The notes under the pieces: generated by a model
The model's database searches: none
Seen by the model: only the letters and a program-made list of their open reading frames with translations
What the model was told of the DNA's origin: nothing
Assembly (NCBI GenBank): GCA_963766995.1
Contig: CAVYCE010000002.1
Span: 484,841-548,840 of the forward strand
DNA from: Bog-473 sp963766995
GTDB lineage: Bacteria > Actinomycetota > Acidimicrobiia > Acidimicrobiales > RAAP-2
Length of the DNA: 64,000 nt
Reading direction: 5' to 3'
Shown: piece by piece, positions 9,754-17,750 of the stretch
Layout of the letters: each line of letters opens with the position of its first letter
Position numbering within the stretch: the first letter of the stretch is position 1
Translations under genes and position numbers: made by a program

Positions 9754-10286
9754 GGCAGAGCCACCTGCCCACCCGAAAGGTCCTGGTTGCCGGCATCGGC
9801 AACATCTTCTTCACCGATGACGCCTTCGGTGTGGAAGTAGCCAACCGGCTGGCCACAATCGAGCTGCCCGATGGAGTACGGGTCGAGGACTTCGGCATCC
9901 GCGGTGTCCACCTGGCCTATGAGCTGCTCAATGGCTACGACGGCCTCATCCTGATTGACGCCATGCCGATGAGCGAGCCGGCCGGGACCCTGGCCGTCAT
10001 GGTGCCCGACCTCGACGACCATGATGCAGAGACCGCCGAGAACGAGATGGCACCAGTGGTCGATGCCCACACCATGAACCCCGAAGTGGTCCTCCGCTCC
10101 ATGCAGCGGCTGGGCGGCACGGTCGAGCGCGTCTTCGTCGTCGGGTGTCAACCGGCCAGCCTGCAGGAGGGGATGGGCCTTACCCCGGAGGTGGCGGCCT
10201 CCATCGAGCGCGCCATCGAGATGTGCTGCCAACTCATTGCTGAAATCGTCACCGTCGAACCCGCCGGAAAGGGGAACGCCACATGA
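9750..10286 (+). CDS. Hydrogenase maturation protease (HupD/HycI family)
   Basis: A 178-aa endopeptidase that checks for nickel in the large subunit and then cuts off its C-terminal tail. The family motif GIGNIFFTDDAFGVEVA is near the N-terminus, IDAM supplies the second nickel-sensing Asp, and the His ligand is in VDAHTMNPE. The protein then reads VFVVGCQPASLQEGMGLTPEV, the usual family C-terminal motif. ATG 9750 overlaps the upstream TGA. Its substrate is almost surely HhyL, which has a 26-residue tail after DPCLPCGVH. Confidence 0.95.
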   Translation: MRQSHLPTRKVLVAGIGNIFFTDDAFGVEVANRLATIELPDGVRVEDFGIRGVHLAYELLNGYDGLILIDAMPMSEPAGTLAVMVPDLDDHDAETAENEMAPVVDAHTMNPEVVLRSMQRLGGTVERVFVVGCQPASLQEGMGLTPEVAASIERAIEMCCQLIAEIVTVEPAGKGNAT

Positions 10287-10387
10287 TCCGCCGATTCATC
10301 ACCTCAGTACTCATCGCCGCCGTAGCCGGGCTGGTGATCAAGTCGCTTCCGGACATTGCTCGGTATCTAAAAATGAGGGAGATGTAG
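10283..10387 (+). CDS. 34-aa single-helix membrane protein (DUF6893-like), copy 1
   Basis: A very small protein. After Met-Ile-Arg-Arg comes a hydrophobic helix (FITSVLIAAVAGLVI), then a short basic tail with the motif SLPDIARYLKMREM. ATG 10283 overlaps the protease TGA by 4 bp and the stop TAG is directly followed by the ATG of a second, related mini-gene. The pair share LPDIARY-x-(K/R)-x-R-x-M at the C-terminus. Position in the operon and topology (one helix, positive end) suggest a membrane anchor or docking peptide for the soluble hydrogenase or its electron carrier. I associate it with DUF6893, a family of such mini-proteins. Confidence 0.75.
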   Translation: MIRRFITSVLIAAVAGLVIKSLPDIARYLKMREM

Positions 10388-10507
10388 ATGAACATCGTGG
10401 GGTATGTGTTCCTGGCCATCATCGCCGTCGGCGTCCTCTCGGCCCTGATCCTGTTCTTCGTCGCACTCCCTGACATCGCGCGCTATCGCCGGATCCGGAG
10501 GATGTAG
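10388..10507 (+). CDS. 39-aa single-helix membrane protein (DUF6893-like), copy 2
   Basis: Begins at the base after the stop of copy 1. A 22-residue hydrophobic helix (GYVFLAIIAVGVLSALILFF) precedes the tail ALPDIARYRRIRRM, matching copy 1 in the LPDIARY motif and the final basic residues. The helix is longer and clearly membrane-spanning. The two copies may form a heterodimer or anchor two parts of the complex; nothing in the sequence decides this. The GAGATG before the ATG gives only a weak ribosome binding site, so coupling to copy 1 is likely. Confidence 0.75.
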   Translation: MNIVGYVFLAIIAVGVLSALILFFVALPDIARYRRIRRM

Positions 10508-10512
10508 CGCGG

Positions 10513-11031
10513 GTGTCGCGCTACCTGATCTCCCCTGACCGATCACATGTCTGGATTGACGCCAAGTCGAACGTACATCCGATCCACTCCTCCACCGGCG
10601 GCCTTGAAGGGTTCGTCGATCTGGCCTTCGCGTCCGGTGGAGGGGTGGACATGACCGTGACCTGCTCGGCGGAGCTCTCGCTAGCCGTCTCCCTCCTCTC
10701 GTCCGGCAACCGGATGGAGGATCGGGAGCTGCAGAAGCGGATCGACGCCAGGAAGTTCCCCACCATCAAGGGGGTACTGGGCTCCATCGAACCATCCGAA
10801 GCGACCGGAACATATCGAGTCGGTGGGGACATCACCTTCCGCGGCGTGTCGCACCATCACGAGGATCTCATGCAGATCGCCAGCGTCGATGCCGACACCA
10901 TCCAGCTCCAGGGGCAGACACGCTTCGACATCCGGGAATACGGCATGGATCCCCCACGGGTGCTCATGCTCCGGGTGGAGCCCGAAGTGGACATCCGGGT
11001 TGAGATCTTCGCCGTGAAAGAGGGGAACTGA
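10513..11031 (+). CDS. YceI-like protein of the hydrogenase operon
   Basis: A 172-aa single-domain YceI-type beta-barrel protein without a signal peptide, so probably cytoplasmic, unlike periplasmic YceI of Gram-negatives. Motifs shared with the YceI half of the gene at 2319 are SGN-x3-D-x-EL-x-(K/R)RIDAR(K/R)FP and FDIRE(Y)GMDPPRVLMLRVEP. The start is GTG 10513, 5 bp after the previous stop. The YceI fold binds long isoprenoid molecules such as polyprenyl quinones. In a hydrogenase operon it could therefore handle menaquinone, an attractive but untested idea. Confidence 0.8.
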   Translation: MSRYLISPDRSHVWIDAKSNVHPIHSSTGGLEGFVDLAFASGGGVDMTVTCSAELSLAVSLLSSGNRMEDRELQKRIDARKFPTIKGVLGSIEPSEATGTYRVGGDITFRGVSHHHEDLMQIASVDADTIQLQGQTRFDIREYGMDPPRVLMLRVEPEVDIRVEIFAVKEGN

Positions 11032-11035
11032 CGTC

Positions 11036-11323
11036 ATGTGTCTGGGCATTCCGGGACAGCTCAAAGAATTCTCCGATGTACACGACCATCTGGCCAAGGT
11101 GGACGTATCGGGGGTCACCCGCATCATCAATATCGGCCTGCTCGAAGACGAAGAGCTCCAGCCCGGCGATTGGGTGCTCATCCACGTCGGGTTCGCCATG
11201 TCCAAGATCGACGAGGAGGAAGCCGCGCTGGCGCTGGCCTCACTGCAGCTCATGGGGCAGGCCTATGACGATGAACTCGAGGCCTTCTGGTCCTCACAGA
11301 TCGCCAGCGAGAACACGACATGA
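11036..11323 (+). CDS. hypC: HypC, hydrogenase assembly chaperone
   Basis: A 95-aa HypC/HybG-family chaperone. The essential Cys2 is present (MCLGIPGQL). HypC binds HypD to build the Fe(CN)2CO group and hands it to the large subunit. The OB-like fold is completed by PGDWVLIHVGFAMSKIDEEEA. It starts 5 bp after the YceI stop with no strong ribosome site. The stop overlaps an ATG that opens a 15-codon frame. Confidence 0.95.
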   Translation: MCLGIPGQLKEFSDVHDHLAKVDVSGVTRIINIGLLEDEELQPGDWVLIHVGFAMSKIDEEEAALALASLQLMGQAYDDELEAFWSSQIASENTT

Positions 11324-11367
11324 ACAGCGCGTCGTCGAACAGCAGCGCCATGAGGAATACCGGGTAA
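11320..11367 (+). CDS. Possible 15-aa coupling peptide
   Basis: ATG 11320 overlaps the hypC TGA in the ATGA pattern typical of this operon and the frame reads MNSASSNSSAMRNTG then TAA, two bases before a strong AAGGAGGAGAG ribosome site for the next gene. It may be only a translational bridge that keeps ribosomes on the message. No similarity to known peptides was recognised. Confidence 0.25.
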   Translation: MNSASSNSSAMRNTG

Positions 11368-11376
11368 GGAGGAGAG

Positions 11377-11607
11377 ATGGGCGTCGTCATTGGAGTCATC
11401 GTGGGGTACGCACTGGGCAGTAGGGCCGGCGCGGATGCCTGGCCGGAGTTGGAGGAGGCGTGGAAGACCATCGTCGCCTCCGAGGAGGTGCGGGACCTGG
11501 TCTCGGGCGGCCTGTCCATGGCCAAGGACCTGCTGGGTCGCCGGGCCGAGATCCTGGCCGGCGTTCTCGGTGTGTCTGACGACAGCGGGCGGCTGCAAGC
11601 CGCCTAG
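11377..11607 (+). CDS. Small GYxxGxxAG protein, paralogue of the gene at 2041
   Basis: A 76-aa protein of unknown function. The N-terminal GVVIGVIVGYALGSRAGAD is a hydrophobic glycine-rich segment; a helix with WPELEEAWKTIVASEEVRDLV follows. The GY-x2-G-x2-AG motif, spacing and following amphipathic helix match the 93-aa protein at 2041. The ribosome site AAGGAGG is strong, so this gene is translated on its own. Both arms of the locus therefore hold one YceI and one GYxxGxxAG gene. Confidence 0.75.
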   Translation: MGVVIGVIVGYALGSRAGADAWPELEEAWKTIVASEEVRDLVSGGLSMAKDLLGRRAEILAGVLGVSDDSGRLQAA

Positions 11608-11667
11608 AAGGCCCAGCGCGGCAGAGGGCTGCACCGGTAGGACATTGATTTAGCGAGGGGATGTCAC

Positions 11668-12807
11668 ATGCGATTCGTTGACGAGTACAGGGACCCGGCA
11701 GCGGCACGAGCCCTGGTGGCCCAGATCACCCACCTGGCCGGGGACGAGCACTACAAGTTCATGGAGGTGTGCGGCGGGCATACGCACACCATCTACCGGC
11801 ACGGGATCGAGCATGTGCTGCCGGCCAACGTGGAGCTCGTCCACGGACCGGGCTGCCCCGTCTGCGTCATTCCCATGGGCCGCGTCGATGACGCCATCGC
11901 CGTCTCCAAGCAACCCGGGGTCATCTTCACCTCCTTCGGCGACATGATGCGCGTGCCCGGGAGCAACGGCAACCTGCTCAAGGCCAAAGCGGAGGGAGCC
12001 GACGTCCGCTTCGTCTATTCCCCTCTCGATGCGCTCAGGATTGCCATCGACCATCCCGACCGCCGTGTCGTCTTCTTCGCCGTCGGCTTCGAGACCACGG
12101 CCCCCTCCACCGCGCTGACCCTGCTGCAAGCCAAGGCCAAGGGCGTCACGAACTTCAGCGTCTTCTCCAACCACGTCACCATCGTCCCGCCGCTGCGGGC
12201 CATCCTCGAGTCCCCCGATCTGCGCTTGAACGGGTTCCTCGGGCCCGGTCATGTGTCGACCGTCGTGGGGCAACGCCCCTATCGATTTGTGCCGGCCGAA
12301 TACGGCCTCCCACTGGTCACAGCGGGCTTCGAGCCCCTCGACATCCTGCACGCCATCTCCATGTTGCTCTCGCAGATCCGGGAGGGCCGCTGCGAGGTGG
12401 AGAACCAGTACTCCCGCGTGGTGCAGGAGAACGGGAATCCCCGCGCCCTGGCCATCCTGGCCGACGTTTTCGAATTGCGACCGCACTTCGAATGGCGAGG
12501 TCTCGGGTTTATTTCGCAGAGCGGCCTGAAGCTGCGGCCCGATTTCGCCGCCTTCGATGCCGAGCTCCTCTATGACATCCCCGGCGTCCGCGTGGCCGAC
12601 CCCAAGGCCTGCCAATGCGGCGAAGTGCTCAAGGGTGTGATCAAGCCGTGGGAGTGCAAGGTCTTCGGCACCGCCTGCACGCCCGAGACACCCATCGGCA
12701 CCTGCATGGTCTCCTCCGAAGGCGCGTGCGCGGCGTATTACAACTTCGGGCGCATGCATCGCGAGGCCGCGGTGACGCTGGGGCGGCGGCGCCCGCTGAC
12801 CGTATGA
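11668..12807 (+). CDS. hypD: HypD, Fe-S scaffold for Fe(CN)2CO assembly
   Basis: A 379-aa protein of normal length. HypD with HypC holds the iron while cyanide and CO are attached. Conserved motifs are the CGGHTHTIYRHG segment near the N-terminus, GPGCPVCV (about residues 70-77), GFETTAPSTA, and the C-terminal cysteine-rich stretch with CQCGEVLKG and FGTACTPETPIGTC that binds the [4Fe-4S] cluster. ATG 11668 is 60 bp after the previous stop, with GCGAGGGGA before it. The stop overlaps hypF. Confidence 0.97.
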   Translation: MRFVDEYRDPAAARALVAQITHLAGDEHYKFMEVCGGHTHTIYRHGIEHVLPANVELVHGPGCPVCVIPMGRVDDAIAVSKQPGVIFTSFGDMMRVPGSNGNLLKAKAEGADVRFVYSPLDALRIAIDHPDRRVVFFAVGFETTAPSTALTLLQAKAKGVTNFSVFSNHVTIVPPLRAILESPDLRLNGFLGPGHVSTVVGQRPYRFVPAEYGLPLVTAGFEPLDILHAISMLLSQIREGRCEVENQYSRVVQENGNPRALAILADVFELRPHFEWRGLGFISQSGLKLRPDFAAFDAELLYDIPGVRVADPKACQCGEVLKGVIKPWECKVFGTACTPETPIGTCMVSSEGACAAYYNFGRMHREAAVTLGRRRPLTV

Positions 12808-15209
12808 CCACATTGGCGCCCGCGGCTATCCGGACCGACACGGTTCGCCATCGGATCCGGGTCGAAGGCGTGGTGCAGGGCGTCGGTTTCCGGCCATTCG
12901 CCCACCGACTGGCCACGTCACTGGCGCTTTCCGGCCACGTGGGCAACGACACCGAAGGCGTCTTCATCGAGGTGGAAGGGGCGCTCTCTCAGGTGGAGCG
13001 CTTCGAGGTGCTGCTACGTGAGGATGCTCCACCGTTGGCTCATGTCTTCCACGTCGGCATCACTCCGATCACTCCGGAGGGGAACACCGGCTTCCATATC
13101 ACCCAGAGCCCGGTCGATGGCAACGTGCGCACCTTTGTCTCTCCCGACATTGCGGTCTGCGACGACTGCCTGGCCGAGCTCTTCAACCCGCTGGATCGGC
13201 GGGCTCGATACCCCTTCATCAATTGCACCAACTGCGGTCCGCGCTTCACCATCACCGTTGCGCTCCCTTACGACCGCCCCAACACCACCATGCGCGACTT
13301 CACGCTGTGTGCCGCGTGTGAGAGTGAGTACCACAACCCATCCGATCGTCGATTCCACGCCCAACCCATTGCGTGCGCCGACTGCGGTCCCCGGCTCTGG
13401 TTCGATGACGGCACCGGCAGCACAGCCGGCACCGGCAGCACAGCCGGCACCGGGAGCACCACCGGTACCGACGCCGCGTTGGTGGCAGCGCAGCGGGCCC
13501 TGGCCCGGGGCGAGATTGTGGCCATCAAGGGCCTCGGTGGCTACCACTTGGCCTGCAACGCCACCTCGGACGCCGCCGTGGAGCGGCTGCGGCAGCGCAA
13601 GCACCGACCACACAAGCCCCTGGCCGTCATGGTGAACGACCTGCGCACCGCTCGTTTGATCGCCCATGTCAGCCCGGCGGAGGCACAGGCCCTGAGTGGC
13701 CGGGCCCGACCCATTGTGCTGCTGGCCCAGCGACAGGGCAGCGTCGTCTCTCCCCTGGTGGCCCCCGGCAATCCGCACCTCGGCGTGCTGCTCCCCTACA
13801 CCCCGCTCCATCACCTGCTCTTCGCTGCCGTGCCCGGCTCCAACGTCCCGTCGCCGACGGTGTTGGTCATGACCAGCGGGAACCTCACTGATGAGCCCAT
13901 TTGCTTCGACGACGCGGACGCTCAGTCCCGGCTCGGCGCCATCGCCGACAGTTGGTTGACGCATGACCGCCCCATCCAGGTCCCGTGTGACGATTCGGTC
14001 GTCCGGATGGAAGGCGACGACCAGTATCCGATCCGCCGTTCCCGGGGCTATGCACCGCTGCCCATTCGCCTGCCCTTTGCGGTCGGCGCCACGCTGGCCA
14101 TGGGCGGCGAGCTCAAGAACACCTTTTGCCTGGCATCCGGGCGCCATGCGTGGATCAGCCAGCACATCGGTGACATGGGGAGCGTGGAGACGCTGGCCGC
14201 GTTCGAGCGCTCGACCCGGCAGTTCGCCGACATGTACCGGATCGAACCCGAGCAGATCGCGGCCGACGCCCATCCCGGGTATCACACCCGAGTATGGGCC
14301 GAGGAGCGCACCGAGTTGCCGGTGATCTTGGTGCAGCATCACCACGCGCACGTGGCAGCCGTGATGGCCGAACACGGGGTGCCGAGGGACGAGAAGGTGA
14401 TCGGCTTCCCTTTCGACGGCACCGGGTACGGCACCGACGGCGCCATTTGGGGCGGTGAAGTGTTGATCACCGGCTACGACAACTTCGAGCGGGCCGCCCA
14501 TCTGCGCTACGTGCCTTTGCCTGGCGGTGAATCGACCATCCGCAAGCCGTACCGGTCCGCCCTGTCACATCTGTGGTCGGCCGGCATGGCGTGGACGGAC
14601 GATCTGCCGCCGGTGGCCCACTGCCGGAATGAGGAGCGGGTCGTGCTGCGGCAACAGCTGGAGGGTGACGTTCTGTGCGTGCCCACATCGAGCATGGGGC
14701 GACTGTTCGATGCCGTGAGCTCGCTGCTGGGCCTTCGTCACGAGGCGTCATACGAGGCGCAGGCAGCCATTGAGCTGGAGTGGATCGCTGCGCCGAGTCT
14801 CGATGCCAGTCGCGGGGTGGGCGCAGCGCGTCTCTATGCGTTCGAGGTGGTGGGCGGCGTCATTGATCCCGCTCCCGTGTTGCGTTCGTTGGCGGCCGAC
14901 CTGCGTCGTGGCGTCGATGTGGGCGCAATGGCGGCGGGATTCCACCTCGCTCTGGCTCGCTGCATGGCGGACGTCGCCGTTGGATTGTCCGTGGAGACCG
15001 GCATCACCAGGGTTGCCCTTTGTGGTGGTGTCTTCCAGAACATGCTGCTGCATCGCTTGGCCGTTGCCGCGTTGGAGGATCGTTCGCTCGAAGTGCTGAC
15101 GCCCAGGGTCGTGCCCGCCAATGACGGAGGGCTGGCGCTGGGGCAGGCGGTGGTGGCGGGCGCCCGAGGTCTCCCCGGCCCGAGCATCCGATCTGGGGCG
15201 GGTGCATGA
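12804..15209 (+). CDS. hypF: HypF, carbamoyltransferase for cyanide ligand synthesis
   Basis: An 801-aa protein that turns carbamoyl phosphate into the thiocarbamate on HypE. Domains in order: acylphosphatase (VEGVVQGVGFRPFAHRLA, about residues 15-100), two zinc fingers (CDDC/CTNC and CAAC/CADC, about 115-190), YrdC-like nucleotide-binding domain (about 225-410), and a Kae1/HypF carbamoyl domain with the HHHAHVAAVMAEHG metal motif (about 510-525). ATG 12804 overlaps the hypD stop. An insert of three GTGSTA repeats lies after the second zinc finger. All catalytic motifs appear intact. Confidence 0.96.
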   Translation: MTTLAPAAIRTDTVRHRIRVEGVVQGVGFRPFAHRLATSLALSGHVGNDTEGVFIEVEGALSQVERFEVLLREDAPPLAHVFHVGITPITPEGNTGFHITQSPVDGNVRTFVSPDIAVCDDCLAELFNPLDRRARYPFINCTNCGPRFTITVALPYDRPNTTMRDFTLCAACESEYHNPSDRRFHAQPIACADCGPRLWFDDGTGSTAGTGSTAGTGSTTGTDAALVAAQRALARGEIVAIKGLGGYHLACNATSDAAVERLRQRKHRPHKPLAVMVNDLRTARLIAHVSPAEAQALSGRARPIVLLAQRQGSVVSPLVAPGNPHLGVLLPYTPLHHLLFAAVPGSNVPSPTVLVMTSGNLTDEPICFDDADAQSRLGAIADSWLTHDRPIQVPCDDSVVRMEGDDQYPIRRSRGYAPLPIRLPFAVGATLAMGGELKNTFCLASGRHAWISQHIGDMGSVETLAAFERSTRQFADMYRIEPEQIAADAHPGYHTRVWAEERTELPVILVQHHHAHVAAVMAEHGVPRDEKVIGFPFDGTGYGTDGAIWGGEVLITGYDNFERAAHLRYVPLPGGESTIRKPYRSALSHLWSAGMAWTDDLPPVAHCRNEERVVLRQQLEGDVLCVPTSSMGRLFDAVSSLLGLRHEASYEAQAAIELEWIAAPSLDASRGVGAARLYAFEVVGGVIDPAPVLRSLAADLRRGVDVGAMAAGFHLALARCMADVAVGLSVETGITRVALCGGVFQNMLLHRLAVAALEDRSLEVLTPRVVPANDGGLALGQAVVAGARGLPGPSIRSGAGA
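13410..13463 (+). repeat. 18-bp tandem repeat (x3) inside hypF
   Basis: Three copies of GGCACCGGCAGCACAGCC (the third with two changes) encode a GTGSTA linker between the zinc-finger and YrdC domains. Unit length is a multiple of three, so copy change would not break the gene. Its place between domains suggests it is tolerated as a flexible linker. Confidence 0.9.
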
Positions 15210-15967
15210 TGGCCATCATGGAGGCTGTCTCGCTGGAGTCGACCGAGTTGGAAGGCCCGGCCGAGAATCTTGCGGCCGCTGCCCTGACCCTGGCCCGTAG
15301 CTTCGCCGCCGGCGCCACCATGTGGTGCGTCGCACCCGAATGGCCGGCACACGGCCGGCACGTCGCAGTCGAGTTTGTGCACCCGGTCATTGTGGGGAAG
15401 CGGGCATTGCCGAGCGTGTGCGTCGAAGCATCCACTGCGGCCGGCACCTTGCGCCTACTCGCCCGTCCCGGCGACATCCTCTTGGTGGTGAGTGGCGCCC
15501 AGTGCCATGAAGCTGACGATCTTTTGGCCAGAGCAGAGGCCTGGGGGCTGACGCGCCTGTGGCTGGTTGCGGGTGCGGGTGCCACTCCGGCCAGGAACGG
15601 CGGACGGGCCGAGCACGTGGTCTGGCTGCATGAGTCCGACGTGACGCTGGCCGCCCGCTCGGGCGACATGGTGCTGCTGTATCACCTGTTGTGGGAGCTG
15701 ACCCACGTGGTCTTCGAGCACCCCGGCCTCCTCACCGAGGACCCCCAGTGCACCGACGAGGTGTGCATTACCTGCTCCGATGAGGGACGGGTGGCCGAGG
15801 TGCGACGGGTGGCCGGAGGCGGCGGCCTGGCCGAGGTCACGGTGGTCGGCCTCATTGAGAACGTGGACACCACGTTGGTCGATCCGGTGGCCGCGGGCGA
15901 CCTGCTCCTGGTGCACGCCGGAGTGGCCATCACTGCTCTCGAGAGCACCTGGGAGTCGATGGCATGA
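15206..15967 (+). CDS. SIS-like domain fused to a HypC-like domain
   Basis: A 253-aa protein. Residues about 25-150 resemble a SIS (sugar-phosphate isomerase) fold, with RPGDILLVVSGAQCHEADDL in place of the usual phosphosugar-binding Ser/Thr loop. Residues about 175-250 look like HypC: a cysteine start (DEVCITCSDEGRVAEV), a beta strand with VVGLIENVDTTLVDPVAAGD, and the ending LLLVHAGVAITALE that parallels HypC VLIHVGFAM. An internal Cys would have to replace HypC Cys2. ATG 15206 overlaps hypF and the stop overlaps the next SIS gene. A HypD partner or iron-ligand donor role is possible; the fusion itself is read from sequence and the function is not known. Confidence 0.7.
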   Translation: MMAIMEAVSLESTELEGPAENLAAAALTLARSFAAGATMWCVAPEWPAHGRHVAVEFVHPVIVGKRALPSVCVEASTAAGTLRLLARPGDILLVVSGAQCHEADDLLARAEAWGLTRLWLVAGAGATPARNGGRAEHVVWLHESDVTLAARSGDMVLLYHLLWELTHVVFEHPGLLTEDPQCTDEVCITCSDEGRVAEVRRVAGGGGLAEVTVVGLIENVDTTLVDPVAAGDLLLVHAGVAITALESTWESMA

Positions 15968-16623
15968 CGGCCGAGCCCACAGGATTCCTCTACCCATTCA
16001 TTGATGCAGAGGAGACGGACAGTGCCACCTTGTTGACGGCACTGGCGGAATCGGCCCGCAACAAAATTGAGGTCAGCCGTTCCCTCCGCGCCGCCACGCT
16101 CACACGTTGCGCCGTCCAACTCGCCACGGCGGGCGGAGCGATGGCGGAGCGATTCGCCCACGGCGGCCGTCTCTTTGCCTTCGGCAACGGGGGCAGTGCC
16201 ACCGACGCCGAGGGAACGGTGGATCTGTTCCGGCGACCACCCCGTGGTCGACCCCTCCCAGCCCTGTCCCTGGTCGACGACCGGGCCGTCCTCACTGCCC
16301 TCTCCAACGACGTGGGCTTCGAGTTGGTGTTTTCGCGTCAACTCATCGCCCATGCCAGGGCCGGAGACATCGCGCTGGGCTTCTCGACCAGCGGCGACTC
16401 CGTCAACATGATGAAGGCGTTCGAGGAGGCAAGTCAGCGTGGACTCCTGACGGTGGGCCTTTGCGGTTACGAAGGCGCGGCCATGGCCACCAGTGCGGCA
16501 GTGCAGCATTGCCTGGTCGTCAGCTCGGACAGCGTGCACCGGATCCAGGAAGCGCAAGATGCGCTCACGCTCGAACTGTGGTCCGTGGTGCAGCGATGCC
16601 TCGACGAGCAGGATGTGGCATGA
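15964..16623 (+). CDS. SIS-domain protein (GmhA-like) of the hyp operon
   Basis: A 219-aa SIS-domain protein of the phosphoheptose isomerase type. The phosphate-binding loops are GNGGSATDAEGTVDLF (about residues 74-89) and STSGDSVNMMKAFE (about 140-153). GmhA active-site acidic and His residues are only partly recognisable, so the heptose isomerase reaction itself is doubtful. It overlaps both neighbours by 4 bp. SIS proteins of this type are known between hypF and hypE in actinobacterial hydrogenase clusters. Their substrate is unknown. Confidence 0.8.
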   Translation: MTAEPTGFLYPFIDAEETDSATLLTALAESARNKIEVSRSLRAATLTRCAVQLATAGGAMAERFAHGGRLFAFGNGGSATDAEGTVDLFRRPPRGRPLPALSLVDDRAVLTALSNDVGFELVFSRQLIAHARAGDIALGFSTSGDSVNMMKAFEEASQRGLLTVGLCGYEGAAMATSAAVQHCLVVSSDSVHRIQEAQDALTLELWSVVQRCLDEQDVA

Positions 16624-17744
16624 CTGACACAGCGCGGGAAGCTCTCAGCGAGGTACGCGCCGAGACCCGCGAAGCTGCCGTCTTCGAGCGCATCGAGGCC
16701 TTCCGTCGCCGCCGGCCTCGCCTCCTCGATGACGTGGTCACGCTGGCCCATGGCGCAGGGGGGAAAGCCTCGGCGGCGCTGCTCGACGCCGTCTTCCTCC
16801 CGGCGTTCCGCTCCGCATCCGACGCCGCCGAACCCCACCAGACCGACGCGGCAGTGCTGACCCTTCCCTCAGGTGAGCGCCTGGCCTTCAGCACCGATTC
16901 CTACGTGGTCAAACCCTTGCAGTTCCCGGGCGGTTCAGCCGGCCACCTGGCGGTGCACGGCACGGTGAACGATCTGGCCATGATGGGCGCGCGCCCGCTG
17001 GCCCTCTCGGCCGCCTTCGTCATTGAGGAAGGCTTCCCCATCGAGACACTGCGCCAGATAGTGGCCGACATGGCCGAGGCCGCGGCCGGCGTCGGCGTGT
17101 CGATCGTGACCGGGGACACCAAGGTGGTCGACCGGGGAGCCGCCGACGGCATGTACATCTCCACGGCAGGCATTGGGAGCATCCCCGAAGGTCGACACCT
17201 CTCAGCCGACCTCGTGCAGGCCGGCGACGTTGTGATCTCATCGGGCACCATTGGTGATCACGGCACCGCCGTCATGTTGGCCCGGGGCGACCTGGCACTC
17301 GAAGCCGACATCACCTCGGACACCGCGCCACTGCACGATTTGATGGAGGTACTTCTGGCGGCCGCGCCCTCGACCCGCTGGCTGCGCGACTCCACCCGAG
17401 GCGGAGTGGGCACCGTGTGTAATGAACTGGCCCGCGACAGCAACCTCACCGTGGTGCTGGATGAGTCGGCCCTCCCCGTGCGTCCCGCCGTAGCGGCCGC
17501 CTGCGAGTTGCTCGGCATCGACCCGCTCTATGTAGCCAACGAAGGCAAGTGCGTTGCCATTGTCGACCCGGCCGAAGCCGACGCGGCGCTGGCTGCCATG
17601 CAAGCCCATGAGCGAGGCATCGAGGCCGTCCGCATCGGAGAGATTCAGGCAGAACCGCCCGGCATCGTCGTCCTGCGCACCACGCTGGGCGGCACCCGCA
17701 TCGTCGACATGCTGGTCGGCGATCCGCTGCCTCGAATCTGCTGA
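16620..17744 (+). CDS. hypE: HypE, dehydratase forming the cyanide donor
   Basis: A 374-aa PurM/AIR-synthase-family enzyme that dehydrates the thiocarbamate made by HypF into thiocyanate at its C-terminal cysteine. The protein ends in LVGDPLPRIC, the invariant PR(I/H)C end. The N-terminal ATP-site motif is VVTLAHGAGGKASAALLDA, followed by TDSYVVKPLQFPGGSAG and the NDLAMMGARPLAL motif. About 40 extra residues precede the usual start. ATG 16620 overlaps the SIS gene. It is the last gene of the operon; no obvious terminator follows and the next gene is convergent 6 bp away. Confidence 0.97.
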   Translation: MTDTAREALSEVRAETREAAVFERIEAFRRRRPRLLDDVVTLAHGAGGKASAALLDAVFLPAFRSASDAAEPHQTDAAVLTLPSGERLAFSTDSYVVKPLQFPGGSAGHLAVHGTVNDLAMMGARPLALSAAFVIEEGFPIETLRQIVADMAEAAAGVGVSIVTGDTKVVDRGAADGMYISTAGIGSIPEGRHLSADLVQAGDVVISSGTIGDHGTAVMLARGDLALEADITSDTAPLHDLMEVLLAAAPSTRWLRDSTRGGVGTVCNELARDSNLTVVLDESALPVRPAVAAACELLGIDPLYVANEGKCVAIVDPAEADAALAAMQAHERGIEAVRIGEIQAEPPGIVVLRTTLGGTRIVDMLVGDPLPRIC

Positions 17745-17750
17745 CAGGCC

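Noticed and set aside
12615..12803. Upstream extension of hypF
   Set aside because: It overlaps hypD in another frame; ATG 12804 gives the standard HypF N-terminus and the usual 4-bp overlap.
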